Below, piece by piece: positions 29,289 to 37,264 of a stretch of 64,000 nucleotides of DNA. The notes below the pieces were generated by a model. It did no database searches, had not been told where the DNA came from, and worked only from the letters and a program-made list of their open reading frames with translations. Both the position numbers and the translations under genes were made by a program. The stretch's first letter is position 1, and each line of letters starts with the position of its first letter. The stretch lies in NCBI RefSeq assembly GCF_900465355.1, contig NZ_LS483254.1, positions 434,001 through 498,000 of the forward strand, read 5' to 3'. The DNA comes from Candidatus Bipolaricaulis anaerobius. Lineage in GTDB: Bacteria > Bipolaricaulota > Bipolaricaulia > Bipolaricaulales > Bipolaricaulaceae.

Positions 29289-29771
29289 TCATCTATTCGG
29301 ATGAAGTGAGTAGTCAACAATCCGACTCATTAGTATGCCGTTCTCCCCTTTGCGGATTTCATCCTGCATCACTCCAACGACATCGAATCCACATGCTTTG
29401 AAGAAACGAGAGGATCTCACATCACTTTCTGCCGTTATCAAGCTGACTTTCCAATAGCCTTTCGTACGGGCTTCACTGATTATATGGTTCACTAGTGTAC
29501 GCCCTATGCCTTGACGCAGATTCTTCTGCGCAACCGCTATTTGGTCTATCCAGCCACCTGCTGGCCATTTCCTGAGATTGCAGTACCCGACGATGTCTTC
29601 ACCTATTTCTGCAACCAACACTGTCGCCTTCTGAGAGATACTTGCTTTTGCCAAGGCTTCGGCGTTAGCCATCCAGTCAAAGGGATAGATCTGGAAAAAC
29701 GCTTGCTCCGCGATTACCGCCACCTTCTGGACGTCGATAGGCACCATATTTCGAACATCTACTCGATTCAC
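29289..29771 (-). CDS. GNAT-family N-acetyltransferase (foreign composition)
   Basis: A complete 160-residue acetyltransferase with IAVAQKNLRQGIGRTLVNHI as the acetyl-CoA loop (about 77-96), preceded by VAEIGEDIVGYCNLR and followed by SRFFKACGF. The substrate is unknown; RimI-like or antibiotic-type acetylation is possible. Codon use is markedly AT-richer than the flanking genome (many AAA, ATT, GAA), indicating recent acquisition. It sits between a REP-transposase remnant and an IS256 remnant and shares features with cassette-borne small genes. Confidence 0.85.
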   Translation of the reverse strand: MNRVDVRNMVPIDVQKVAVIAEQAFFQIYPFDWMANAEALAKASISQKATVLVAEIGEDIVGYCNLRKWPAGGWIDQIAVAQKNLRQGIGRTLVNHIISEARTKGYWKVSLITAESDVRSSRFFKACGFDVVGVMQDEIRKGENGILMSRIVDYSLHPNR

Positions 29772-29848
29772 TGAAGAAATCTCCCGAATATCACAATCGG
29801 CCTAGTTTCAGTATATACCAATGTCTAATTCCCTATAGCCCCTCTTGG

Positions 29849-30905
29849 TCACGTCCCGTCAAGTGGTGGAGATTGGGTTCCTCGTCGGTAGTGACGAGCT
29901 AGACGGCGATCACCTCCTTCGGGACCTCCAGAGCGAGGACTTCGGGCTCCTCGGGGGGAGCTCCCGTAGAGGGCGGCCATCGACCCCAGGCTGAAGTAGC
30001 GGCGCACGGCCAGCCACTCGTCCCCCTGTTCCTCCAACACCGCCCCGATCAGCCGGAGCGCCGACCGTGCGTTCGGGAAGATCCCCACGACGTTGCATCT
30101 CCTCTTGATCTCGCGGTGCAACCGTTCAAGGACGTTCGTCGAGTGGATCCTCCGCCAGTGCGCCGGCGGGAACGCCATGTGCGTGATCACGTCCTCCCCC
30201 GCCTCCCGGAGCAGATCCGCCGCCTTGGGGTACTTCCCCTCGAGACTCCCGGCCACCAGCTCCAGTTGGTCCCGCGCTGCCTCTTGGTCGGGCTGAGCGA
30301 AGATCGTTCGCACCCATGCCCCGACCAGTGGCTGCGCTCCCCGCGGGACCAGCCCCAACAGGTTCCGCATGAAGTGCACCCAGCCCCCTTCCCGAACCTT
30401 GACCACCGTTGCATCCAACCACACGTACGGGGACTCCCCGGTCAAGGGACGGTTGCGGAACGCCTCCATCCGCTCGTCGAGGGCGGCACAGATCCTGGAC
30501 ACCTCGCTCCGGGAGATCCCGTCGATCCCGAGGGCCCGGACAAGGTCGTCCACCTTCCGCGTGCTCACCCCGTGGACGTACGCCTCCTGGACCACCGAGA
30601 GCAGGGCCTTCTCCGTCCTCCGCTGGGGCTCAAGCAACGCCGGGAAGTAGCTCCCGTGCCGGACCTTGGGGATCCGGAGCGTCACCGTGCCTACCCGGGT
30701 GTCCCACCGCCTCGGGCGATACCCGTTGCGGTACGTTCGGCGGCTCTTCGTTCGCTCGTACCGCTCGGCCGGGGGTCTTCTCCTTCACCTCCGCCTCCAT
30801 CAGCTCTTGGACGAGAAGCACCAGGCCCTCCTTCAGGGCGTCCACCTCCGTGTCGCCCCGGTACTTGCGCAGAAGCTCCCTAAGCGCGATCCTCACATCG
30901 GCCAT
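29849..30905 (-). pseudogene. IS256-family (Mutator) transposase, broken
   Basis: The N-terminus from ATG 30905 reads MADVRIALRELLRKYRGDTE and LVQELMEAEV. A frame change at the GGGGG run near 30769-30776 shifts into YERTKSRRTYRNGYRPRRW, then VTLRIPKVRHGSYFPALLEP. SPYVWLDATVVKVREGG carries the first catalytic Asp, but it joins WVHFMRNLLGLVPRGA directly, so about 65 residues with the second Asp are deleted (junction near 30383). The third acidic residue is in STNVLERLHREIKRR. The C-terminal frame is also lost near 29960. The element is inactive. Confidence 0.85.
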
Positions 30906-31017
30906 CGGTTGGGTTCCTCCTTTCAAACTGAGATAGCTCCCAAGGAACCCTCCGGTGGCCTTCCCGTCAAGGCCGCCGTGCCCACCTGCACGGCACACCG
31001 CCCTCACGCCACCGGAT

Positions 31018-31494
31018 CTACACCACGTCCTGGGACTCTACCTTTTCCGGCTCATAGAGTTTCATTGGCTCTTTTTCAGCCCACCACTCAATCTTCTTTA
31101 CAATAATCTTTAGCAAACAAAAGTCGTTGGATTCTGGACCATTGGGGTATACTCTACTCAAATCGAAAGCTGGGTAAACTTGGGTCCAGAGTCTCCAGAA
31201 TCGCTTTTTCTCCTCCAGATTTTGGATTTGTTTAGCTTCCCCAATGACAATGGCGACTTTTTCACCTTTTGCACTATGAGGTGGTTGAACAAAGGTAAGA
31301 CAAACCTTAGGATTTTGCTCTATTTGTTTCACCTTTCTTGAAGTGCCGCGTGTACCTACCCAAATCGACATATCACCTTCAACAATTGGGCTAACTGGAC
31401 GTACTCTTGGTTGATGACCTTCACATGTCGCTAAATACGCGGGTTCAATCTCCTTTATTATTTCGACTATTTTTTGTCTTTCAGATGATGTCAT
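31018..31494 (-). CDS. Pyridoxamine 5'-phosphate oxidase-like flavin-binding protein
   Basis: A complete 158-residue split-barrel protein. YLATCEGHQPRVRPVSPIVE (about 19-38), the SIWVGTRGTSRKVKQIEQNP strand-turn and VCLTFVQPP are typical of the general-stress PNPOx-like group that binds FMN or F420. The substrate is unknown. It is AT-rich and lysine-rich compared with neighbours, so probably imported. AAAAGGAGAG before the ATG is a clear ribosome-binding site. A GCCTAAC/GTTAGGC heptamer lies 25 bases before the start. Confidence 0.85.
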   Translation of the reverse strand: MTSSERQKIVEIIKEIEPAYLATCEGHQPRVRPVSPIVEGDMSIWVGTRGTSRKVKQIEQNPKVCLTFVQPPHSAKGEKVAIVIGEAKQIQNLEEKKRFWRLWTQVYPAFDLSRVYPNGPESNDFCLLKIIVKKIEWWAEKEPMKLYEPEKVESQDVV

Positions 31495-31530
31495 AATATC
31501 TCTCCTTTTTAGACATTTCGCCTAACTTGG

Positions 31531-31750
31531 TCATCTCCGAACCGTAGTGCGGAAATCCTTCCTTGGAGATGAAATATCCGAACCGGGGTTCGCTAATTCC
31601 ACCCTATCTGACTCCCCACCTTCGGCCCTTCTTTTCCCTATGATCTCATCCCAACGACTGCGGATGGCTACGATATTCCGCTCAATCACGTGCGTATAAA
31701 TCTCGGTCGTCTTAGAACTATTGTGCCCCAACATCTTCTGAATGATACAA
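31531..31750 (-). pseudogene. Tyrosine recombinase (integrase/Xer-like), C-terminal fragment
   Basis: Only the catalytic tail remains: IIQKMLGHNSSKTTEIYTHV with the last active-site His and the nucleophile Tyr, followed by about 50 residues (NIVAIRSRWDEIIGKRR). The upstream part of the gene is missing, cut off near 31750 where sequence unrelated to integrases begins. XerC/D, phage and integron integrases all share this block, so the type cannot be fixed. Confidence 0.8.
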
Positions 31751-31856
31751 GTTTAGCGTCCGGCTGTCAAGTGGGGGAATTGCCTCGTTAAAACTGTTAC
31801 CGAAGGGGTCATCGGTTCCTCATAAACTGGGTTACCGAAGTCCAAAGGAGGGACCG

Positions 31857-32018
31857 ATGACCCGTGCCAGTATAGCAGAGTTGGTGGAGACCTGGCGGCC
31901 CGAGAGATGCGCCGAGCGAAACTCGGCGACTCTTCTGAGGTATCTACGGGCCAGCCGGAAGGAGAAGACCCGGATCCTGGACGAGTTTGTAGCCCAGTCT
32001 TTTCTCAGCCGAAGATGA
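31857..32018 (+). pseudogene. DDE transposase, N-terminal remnant
   Basis: ATG 31857 has AAAGGAGGG upstream and starts MTRASIAELVETWRPERCAE, then ATLLRYLRASRKEKTRILDE and FVAQSF before a stop. The 'SRKEKtRILDEFva' block is the usual N-terminus of integrase-core transposases of the ISNCY/IS481-like type. The catalytic domain is absent. An 11-bp inverted pair, GGGTCATCGGT at 31806-31816 and ACCGATGACCC at 31853-31863, lies at its start and may be an element end. Confidence 0.65.
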
Positions 32019-32036
32019 GCATGAAGGCGTGAGCCG

Positions 32037-32731
32037 TCAGGGTACTGTAGCCCGCGGAGCGAAGGAACGGAAGAGCTTGACCTTCTCCTGGTGAACAAGG
32101 AGAGCGTACTCGGTGTCGCTGTGGCGTTGGGCGATCCGTTCCAGCTCCGCCATCGTCACCCCCGGCCGCAGGTACTGCTCGGCCTGGGGCAAGCTCTTGA
32201 GCTTCTCGTACGGCGTGAGGTACGCGTCGTAGCGCTTGCGGGTCTTCCCTTTGCGGTCCACGAACTCAGTCGCGTACCCGCACGGGCGGTGGTAGTTGAG
32301 GTGGACGTTGAGGGTCTTTCTGTAGAACGCCTGGATCTTCTCTGTCTGTTCTTGAGCGATCCACCTGTACCCCATCTGCTTGCGGACGATGCTCCCGTTC
32401 TTGCCTTCCACCAGGGCCTGATCGTCTTTCGGGCGCGGCTCTTCGTGAACGCGAACCGCAGCTTCGCCAAAAGCTCCGCCACGACGCGGTTGATGGCCGC
32501 TCCGGAGAGCCGGTTATGGGCGTTGTCCACTTCCGCCGGCAGTGCCCCGATCTTCATGGGTGTAGTTGGTAGGGAACCGGTGCCGTTGGGGCTGTATTTG
32601 TGCTGTCAGAGCGTCCCCTCCACCCAGGCGTAGGTCTCCCGCCGCGCCTCTCCCCGGAAGCTCAACGTCCCACTGGACTTGAGGAACGCCGCCCTCTCCT
32701 CCATCGTCATCACCCGTGAATCGCTCACCAT
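32037..32731 (-). pseudogene. Integrase-core (DDE) transposase, rearranged remnant
   Basis: The start at 32731 encodes VMTMEERAAFLKSSGTLSF and GEARRETYAWVEGTL, a transposase N-terminus. A stop follows, and most of the DDE domain is missing. The frame picks up at about 32557 with DNAHNRLSGAAINRVVAELL and FAFTKSRARK, then shifts by one base near 32430 into ALVEGKNGSIVRKQMGYRW, LNYHRPCGYA and YLTPYEKLKSLPQAEQYL. The C-terminal third is therefore intact but disconnected. The remnant on the opposite strand next door is a separate element. Confidence 0.75.
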
Positions 32732-32784
32732 GACGGTCATCGCCTCCCAGATTGGGACTCACGCGTGCCTCCGCCCCACAGCGG

Positions 32785-32836
32785 TGCTCACCTTGCGTGA
32801 GGACCTCGGGCCTCCCTCATGCTCATCTTGCGTGAG
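32785..32836. repeat. Pair of 17-bp direct repeats upstream of the polyamine cluster
   Basis: TGCTCACCTTGCGTGAG (32785-32801) and TGCTCATCTTGCGTGAG (32820-32836) differ at one base and are 35 bases apart start to start, about three and a half helical turns. A TAGAAT -10-like box follows at 32872-32877. They could be regulator half-sites or relics of transposon insertion. Confidence 0.5.
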
Positions 32837-32933
32837 ACAACCCTCACACTGGAAGGCGCCGATTCCCTTACTAGAATAGAGCAGTTGTTCGGGCAGTCTG
32901 GAGGGACACGCTGGGTTTCCCGAAGGAGGGGAC

Positions 32934-34022
32934 ATGGATCACGCGCGACGGCGGGAGGAGCTGGGGCGGAGAATGCGGAACCGGGGGCTGGACGCGTTCC
33001 TCGTCATCAACGTGGAGCGGTCGGATCGCCCGAACCTGCGCTACCTCACCGGGTTCACGGGCTCGTTCGGGATCCTCATCGCGGGGGAAAGATCGCTCTT
33101 CGCCACCGACTCCCGCTACACGGAGCAGGCGGGGCGGGAGATCGCAGGCCTCCCCGTGGAAGAGGTCAAGGGGCGGTGGCTTCCCTGGCTCGCCGAGCGG
33201 CTGAAGGCGCTCGGGGTCGCAAAGGTTGGGATCGGTGCCCAGAGGACGAGCCTTCACGTGTACCAGGAGCTCACGCGGCTTGCGTCCGGGATCGAGTTCG
33301 TTCCCCAGACGGGGCTCGTCGAGGAGCTGCGGCGGGTCAAGTCCGAGGAGGAGATCGCGCGGATTTCCGCGGCGGCGAGGCTCACCGACGAAGGTCTGCG
33401 CTGGGTCGTGGGGAGGCTCGCGCCGGGGCAGAAGGAGCGCGATGTGGCCCTCGACCTCGAGGTCTGGTACCGCCGTCACGGGGCGGAGGGCGTGGCGTTC
33501 GACCTCATCGTGGCCGGCGGCCCGGGGAGCGCGATGCCTCACCACCGCCCCACTGACCGGGCCATTGCCCGGGGCGATGTGGTCCTGTTCGACATCGGAG
33601 CCCAGGTCAATGGGTACTGTGCGGACCTCACGCGCGTGGTGGCGGTGGGGGACCCCGGTGGGGAGGTCCGCGAGGTCTACCGCACTGTTCTGGAGGCAAA
33701 CCGGGCCGGCCTGGCTGCGGTGCAGGCCGGGAGGACGGGGAAGGACGTGGACCAGGCGGCCCGGGATGTGATCGCGCGTGCCGGACACGGCGACCGGTTC
33801 GGGCACGGCCTCGGACACGGCGTGGGCCTGGAGGTCCACGAGGCCCCCACCGTCGGGCCGTCCTCCGACGACGCCCTGGAAGTCGGCACCGTGGTCACGA
33901 TCGAGCCCGGGATCTACCTCCCGGGCCGGTTCGGGATCCGGATCGAGGATCTCGTGGCGGTGACCGCGGACGGGTGCCGCATCCTCTCCTCGTCCCCCAA
34001 GGACGAGCTCCTCGTGGTCTAG
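32934..34022 (+). CDS. M24B Xaa-Pro aminopeptidase/dipeptidase
   Basis: A 362-residue metallopeptidase that cleaves X-Pro bonds. The creatinase-like N-terminal domain contains NLRYLTGFTGSFGILIA. The pita-bread catalytic domain begins near residue 140, with metal ligands in DIGAQVNGYCADLTR (two Asp), the His of GHGLGHGVGLEVHE, the Glu of VTIEPGIY and the Glu of IRIEDLVAV. ATG 32934 has AAGGAGGGG upstream. It is one base from bpsA and may be transcribed with it, though the functional link to polyamines is not obvious. Confidence 0.93.
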   Translation: MDHARRREELGRRMRNRGLDAFLVINVERSDRPNLRYLTGFTGSFGILIAGERSLFATDSRYTEQAGREIAGLPVEEVKGRWLPWLAERLKALGVAKVGIGAQRTSLHVYQELTRLASGIEFVPQTGLVEELRRVKSEEEIARISAAARLTDEGLRWVVGRLAPGQKERDVALDLEVWYRRHGAEGVAFDLIVAGGPGSAMPHHRPTDRAIARGDVVLFDIGAQVNGYCADLTRVVAVGDPGGEVREVYRTVLEANRAGLAAVQAGRTGKDVDQAARDVIARAGHGDRFGHGLGHGVGLEVHEAPTVGPSSDDALEVGTVVTIEPGIYLPGRFGIRIEDLVAVTADGCRILSSSPKDELLVV

Positions 34023-34023
34023 G

Positions 34024-35079
34024 ATGGACCTCGCCGACCTCGCGGCGCGGGTGCGGCAGGAGACGAGGATCAACGCCTCGCCACGGGACATGGAGCGGGT
34101 CCTCGCCGCGATCCTCACCTCCGAGGACATGTGGCGGGTTCTGGAGCTGGCGGAGGTGCCGCTCCTCGTCGTCTGCAGCGCACTGCGCGCCCTCGCCGCG
34201 GAGGGCCGGGTGAGGTGGGACACGGGCCTCATCCGCCTCACGGCGGAGGGGGAGGAGGCCTGCGCTCGGTTGGGCATCGCTCCCGTCCGGACCCTGGACT
34301 GTCCCCGTTGCCGCGGCCGCGGGGTCGAGGGGGGCTTCCTGCACGACGTGGCCACCGCGTTCCACCGGATCGCCGCCCACCGGCCCGAGGCGTCCCAGGA
34401 GTTCGACCAGGGCTACGTGACGGAGGACACGACGATCGCCAGGATCGCCATGCTGTGGAGGCGCGGCGACCTTGCGGGGAAGGACCTCCTCGTCCTCGGG
34501 GATGATGACCTGGTCTCCGTGGCGGCAGCCCTCACCCGCCTCCCGCGGCGGGTGGCCGTGCTCGATGCGGACCCCCGCATCACCTCGTTCGTGGAGGAGG
34601 TCGCCTCTCAGGAGGGACTGGGGATCGAGGCCTTCGCGCACGACCTCCGCCAGCCTCTCCCGCGCGAGGTTGAGCGCCAGTTCGATGTGTTCTCCTGCGA
34701 CCCCACCGAGAGCCTGCCCGGGTTCCTCCTCTTCGCGGGACGAGGGGTGTCCGCCCTCCGTGGCCCGGGGAGCGCGGGGTACCTCGGGCTCACCCACGCC
34801 GAGGCGTCGCTCGCCAAGTGGCGGGCGATCCAGGAGGAGCTTCTCGCCTGGGGAGCGGTGCTCACCGATCTCCGGGACGGGTTCCACACGTACGTGAACT
34901 GGCCGTACGTGGAGGCGATGCGGGGTTGGGAACACCTCCCCGTGCGGCGGGTGCCGGGGAGGCTCGAACCATGGTACAGGTCCGCTCTCGTGCGCATCGA
35001 ACTCGTCACGGAGGCGAAGGTCGAGCTCGGGTGCGTCCCCGGGAACATCTTCCTCGACGACGAGGCGGCGACCACGTGA
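34024..35079 (+). CDS. bpsA: N4-bis(aminopropyl)spermidine synthase (BpsA)
   Basis: A 351-residue branched-polyamine synthase that adds aminopropyl groups from decarboxylated AdoMet twice to the central nitrogen of spermidine. An N-terminal winged-helix-like region (residues 1-85) is followed by a Cys pair in DCPRCRGRG (about 97-105) and a Rossmann domain with LLVLGDDDLVSVAAAL (about 156-171) and VLDADPRITSF. The Asp-rich catalytic stretch is FSCDPTESLPGF. The enzyme is known from hyperthermophilic archaea and Thermus-type bacteria, and branched polyamines stabilise nucleic acids at high temperature. The surrounding speD/speE/speB/pdaD genes support the call. Confidence 0.92.
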   Translation: MDLADLAARVRQETRINASPRDMERVLAAILTSEDMWRVLELAEVPLLVVCSALRALAAEGRVRWDTGLIRLTAEGEEACARLGIAPVRTLDCPRCRGRGVEGGFLHDVATAFHRIAAHRPEASQEFDQGYVTEDTTIARIAMLWRRGDLAGKDLLVLGDDDLVSVAAALTRLPRRVAVLDADPRITSFVEEVASQEGLGIEAFAHDLRQPLPREVERQFDVFSCDPTESLPGFLLFAGRGVSALRGPGSAGYLGLTHAEASLAKWRAIQEELLAWGAVLTDLRDGFHTYVNWPYVEAMRGWEHLPVRRVPGRLEPWYRSALVRIELVTEAKVELGCVPGNIFLDDEAATT

Positions 35080-35097
35080 CCGGCAACGGGAGGAAGG

Positions 35098-35126
35098 GCG
35101 ACAGGAGGAGGTGCTTCCCCTATAAT
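35098..35126 (+). promoter_or_regulatory. Promoter of pdaD, near-leaderless
   Basis: GCGACA at 35098-35103 and a perfect TATAAT at 35121-35126 with 17-base spacing. The likely start ATG 35137 is 10 bases after the -10; another in-frame ATG overlaps the -10 itself at 35125. No Shine-Dalgarno sequence lies between. Confidence 0.7.
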
Positions 35127-35136
35127 GCGCGTAACG

Positions 35137-35736
35137 ATGGCTCGTCAGAATAAGCAGGTGGGAGAGATCGGGGAGCCCGAACCGGGAGGAGGACGGTTTA
35201 TCCCCCGCCGGGCGTTCTTCACCCGGGGTGTGGGGCGCCACAAGGAGGAGCTTCGCTCGTTCGAGCTCGCCCTCCGTGATGCCGGGATCGAGAAACTGAA
35301 CCTCGTCCACGTGTCGAGCATCATCCCCCCCGGGTGCAAGATCGTCCCCCGCGCCGAGGGGCTGCGGGCGCTTGAGCCGGGACAGATCGTGTTCTGCGTG
35401 TTCTCGCGCTGTGTCTCAAACGAGCCCCATCGGCTGATCGCAGCGTCGGTGGGGTGTGCGATCCCCGCGGATCGCACCGCCTACGGCTACCTCTCCGAGT
35501 ACACCTCGTTCGGGAAGAAGGAGCAGCAGGCGGGGGACCATGCCGAGGACCTCGCCGCCTCGATGCTCGCCTCGACCCTCGGGATCGAGTTCGATGACGA
35601 GCTCGTCTGGGACGCGAAGAAGGAGATCTGGAAGATCTCCGGCAAGATCGTGCGCACGATGAACATCACCCAGTCCGCGGTCGTGGACAACAAGGGCTAC
35701 ACCACGGTCGTGGCGGCGGCGGTGTTCCTGCCCTAG
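35137..35736 (+). CDS. pdaD: Pyruvoyl-dependent arginine decarboxylase
   Basis: A 199-residue proenzyme that makes agmatine from arginine. Self-cleavage should occur between Ser60 and Ser61 in LVHVSSIIPPGCKIV, turning Ser61 into the pyruvoyl group. The downstream QIVFCVFSRCVSNEPHRLIA and GKKEQQAGDHAEDLAASMLA segments are conserved in the archaeal/chlamydial family. ATG 35137 is preferred over 35125 because the latter lies in the promoter -10. An N-terminal extension of about 20 polar residues precedes the FFTRGVGRH strand. It is the first step of the polyamine pathway encoded around it, and the DHS homologue starts 4 bases later. Confidence 0.95.
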   Translation: MARQNKQVGEIGEPEPGGGRFIPRRAFFTRGVGRHKEELRSFELALRDAGIEKLNLVHVSSIIPPGCKIVPRAEGLRALEPGQIVFCVFSRCVSNEPHRLIAASVGCAIPADRTAYGYLSEYTSFGKKEQQAGDHAEDLAASMLASTLGIEFDDELVWDAKKEIWKISGKIVRTMNITQSAVVDNKGYTTVVAAAVFLP

Positions 35737-35740
35737 GACC

Positions 35741-36787
35741 ATGGACCCCACCAAGCACGACTACCTCCGGACCCCGGTGGAACAGCTCGACCCGCGGGCG
35801 TTCGACCTCGTCCCCCTCCTCGACGCGATGGGGAGGACCGCGTTTCAGGCCCGCAATCTGGCCCGGGCAGCCCATACCTACGATCGGATGCTCTCGGATC
35901 CGGACTGCACGATCATTCTCTGCCTCGCCGGATCCCTCGTCAGCGCCGGCCTCGGGCGGACGATCTCCGTCCTCCTCGAACACGGGATGGCCGATGCCGT
36001 CGTGGCCACGGGGGCGAACATCGTGGATCAGGATTTCTTCGAGGCCCTTGGGTTCCACCACTACCTCGGGAGCCCCGATGTGGACGATAACGTCCTCCGC
36101 GAGCTCCACATCGACCGGATCTACGACACGTTCATCGATGAGGATGAGCTACGGGTCTGCGATCGCACGGTGACGGAGATCGCGGACGCCCTCCCTCCCC
36201 GTGCCTATTCGTCGCGGGAGTTCATCCGGGAGATGGGGCGGTGGCTCGTCGCGCGCGGGATGGGGGAGGGCTCGATCACCCGCCTTGCCTACGAGAATGG
36301 CGTTCCCATCTTCTGCCCAGCGTTCTCCGACTCCAGCGCCGGGTTCGGCCTCATCCTCCATCAGTGGCACCACCCGGACCGGCACGTGGCGATCGACTCG
36401 GTGAAGGATTTCCTCGAGCTGACGAAGATCAAGATCGCGGCGCGGGAGACGGGCCTCGTCATGGTGGGGGGAGGGGTCCCCAAGAACTTCGCCCAGGACG
36501 TGGTCGTGGCGGCGGATGTCCTCGGGGTCGATGCCCCAATGCACAAGTACGCGATCCAGATCACGGTGGCCGATGTGCGGGACGGAGGCCTGTCCGGCTC
36601 GACCCTCAAGGAGGCGAGCTCGTGGGGGAAGGTCGCCCAGGGTTTTGACCAGATGGTGTTTTCCGAGGCGACGCTCGCCCTCCCGCTGCTCGCAAGCTAC
36701 GTCTACCACAAGGGCTCGTGGAGGGGGCGCACCGCGCGACGGCTGAGCGATGCGCTGGACGCCGCGTCGGTGCCCACCCGAGGCTAG
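35741..36787 (+). CDS. Deoxyhypusine synthase-family protein (bacterial polyamine-modifying homologue)
   Basis: A 348-residue NAD-dependent aminobutyl transferase. Family blocks are CLAGSLVSAGLGRTISVLLEHG, VVATGANIVDQDFFEALG, FCPAFSDSSAGFG, GGGVPKNFAQD, and ASSWGKVAQ with the enzyme-imine Lys at about residue 297, equivalent to the essential Lys of eukaryotic DHS. The true DHS substrate eIF5A is absent from bacteria. Co-occurrence with arginine decarboxylase and spermidine genes suggests it moves an aminobutyl (or guanidinobutyl) group between small polyamines, for example to homospermidine or its guanidino analogue. Fold is certain, substrate inferred. It is co-transcribed with pdaD. Confidence 0.85.
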   Translation: MDPTKHDYLRTPVEQLDPRAFDLVPLLDAMGRTAFQARNLARAAHTYDRMLSDPDCTIILCLAGSLVSAGLGRTISVLLEHGMADAVVATGANIVDQDFFEALGFHHYLGSPDVDDNVLRELHIDRIYDTFIDEDELRVCDRTVTEIADALPPRAYSSREFIREMGRWLVARGMGEGSITRLAYENGVPIFCPAFSDSSAGFGLILHQWHHPDRHVAIDSVKDFLELTKIKIAARETGLVMVGGGVPKNFAQDVVVAADVLGVDAPMHKYAIQITVADVRDGGLSGSTLKEASSWGKVAQGFDQMVFSEATLALPLLASYVYHKGSWRGRTARRLSDALDAASVPTRG

Positions 36788-36797
36788 CCCCCCTACG

Positions 36798-36876
36798 TTG
36801 GAGGGGAACGCTCCCTTCACTACAATCCCCACGCGTGACTCGGGACGGGCTGGGCCCACCCCGCAGGGAGCGGTGA
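36798..36876 (+). promoter_or_regulatory. Promoter and possible leader peptide before speD
   Basis: TTGGAG at 36798-36803 and TACAAT at 36821-36826 are spaced by 17. Eight bases later a GTG (36835) opens a 13-codon frame, VTRDGLGPPRRER, ending at TGA 36874-36876, 43 bases before the speD ATG. With transcription starting at about 36833 this would be a leaderless peptide. Whether it is translated is untested. Confidence 0.45.
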
Positions 36877-36919
36877 GGGCCACTCGTTTTGTCTCAACCT
36901 ACGTCACAGGGGGTGAACG

Positions 36920-37264
36920 ATGCGTGGACTGGGACGGCAGCTTGTGGTCGAGCTGTGGGATTGCACTCAGAACACGAACGATGCCGAGGCGATCCGGGAG
37001 GGCCTCTATCGGGCGGTGGAACGGGCCGGGGCGTCGGTGATCGGTGTCCACGTTCATCCGTTCAAGCCGCACGGGGTGTCGGGGATGGCGATGCTCTCCG
37101 AATCCCACATCTCCGTGCACACCTGGCCGGAGATCGGGTACGTCGCGGTGGACGTGTTCACCTGCGGGGAGGACGTGACCCCCGAGGGGGCGGTGGAGGT
37201 GCTCCGCGATCTGTTCCGGCCCGAGCGGACAAGCGTGATCGAGATCCGGCGGGGGCTCCAGTGA
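36920..37264 (+). CDS. speD: S-adenosylmethionine decarboxylase proenzyme
   Basis: A 114-residue bacterial/archaeal class 1B enzyme that supplies the aminopropyl donor. It self-cleaves before Ser62 in MLSESHISVHTWPE to make the pyruvoyl cofactor. His67 and Cys82 (VFTCGED) match the processing and protonation residues. AGGGGGTG sits 6 bases before the ATG. It is coupled to speE by a GTGA overlap. Confidence 0.96.
   Translation: MRGLGRQLVVELWDCTQNTNDAEAIREGLYRAVERAGASVIGVHVHPFKPHGVSGMAMLSESHISVHTWPEIGYVAVDVFTCGEDVTPEGAVEVLRDLFRPERTSVIEIRRGLQ

Noticed and set aside
30769-30776. Programmed frameshift in the IS256 transposase at the G-run
   Set aside because: IS256 transposases are normally made from one frame, and this copy also lacks a catalytic residue and its C-terminal frame, so simple decay explains it.
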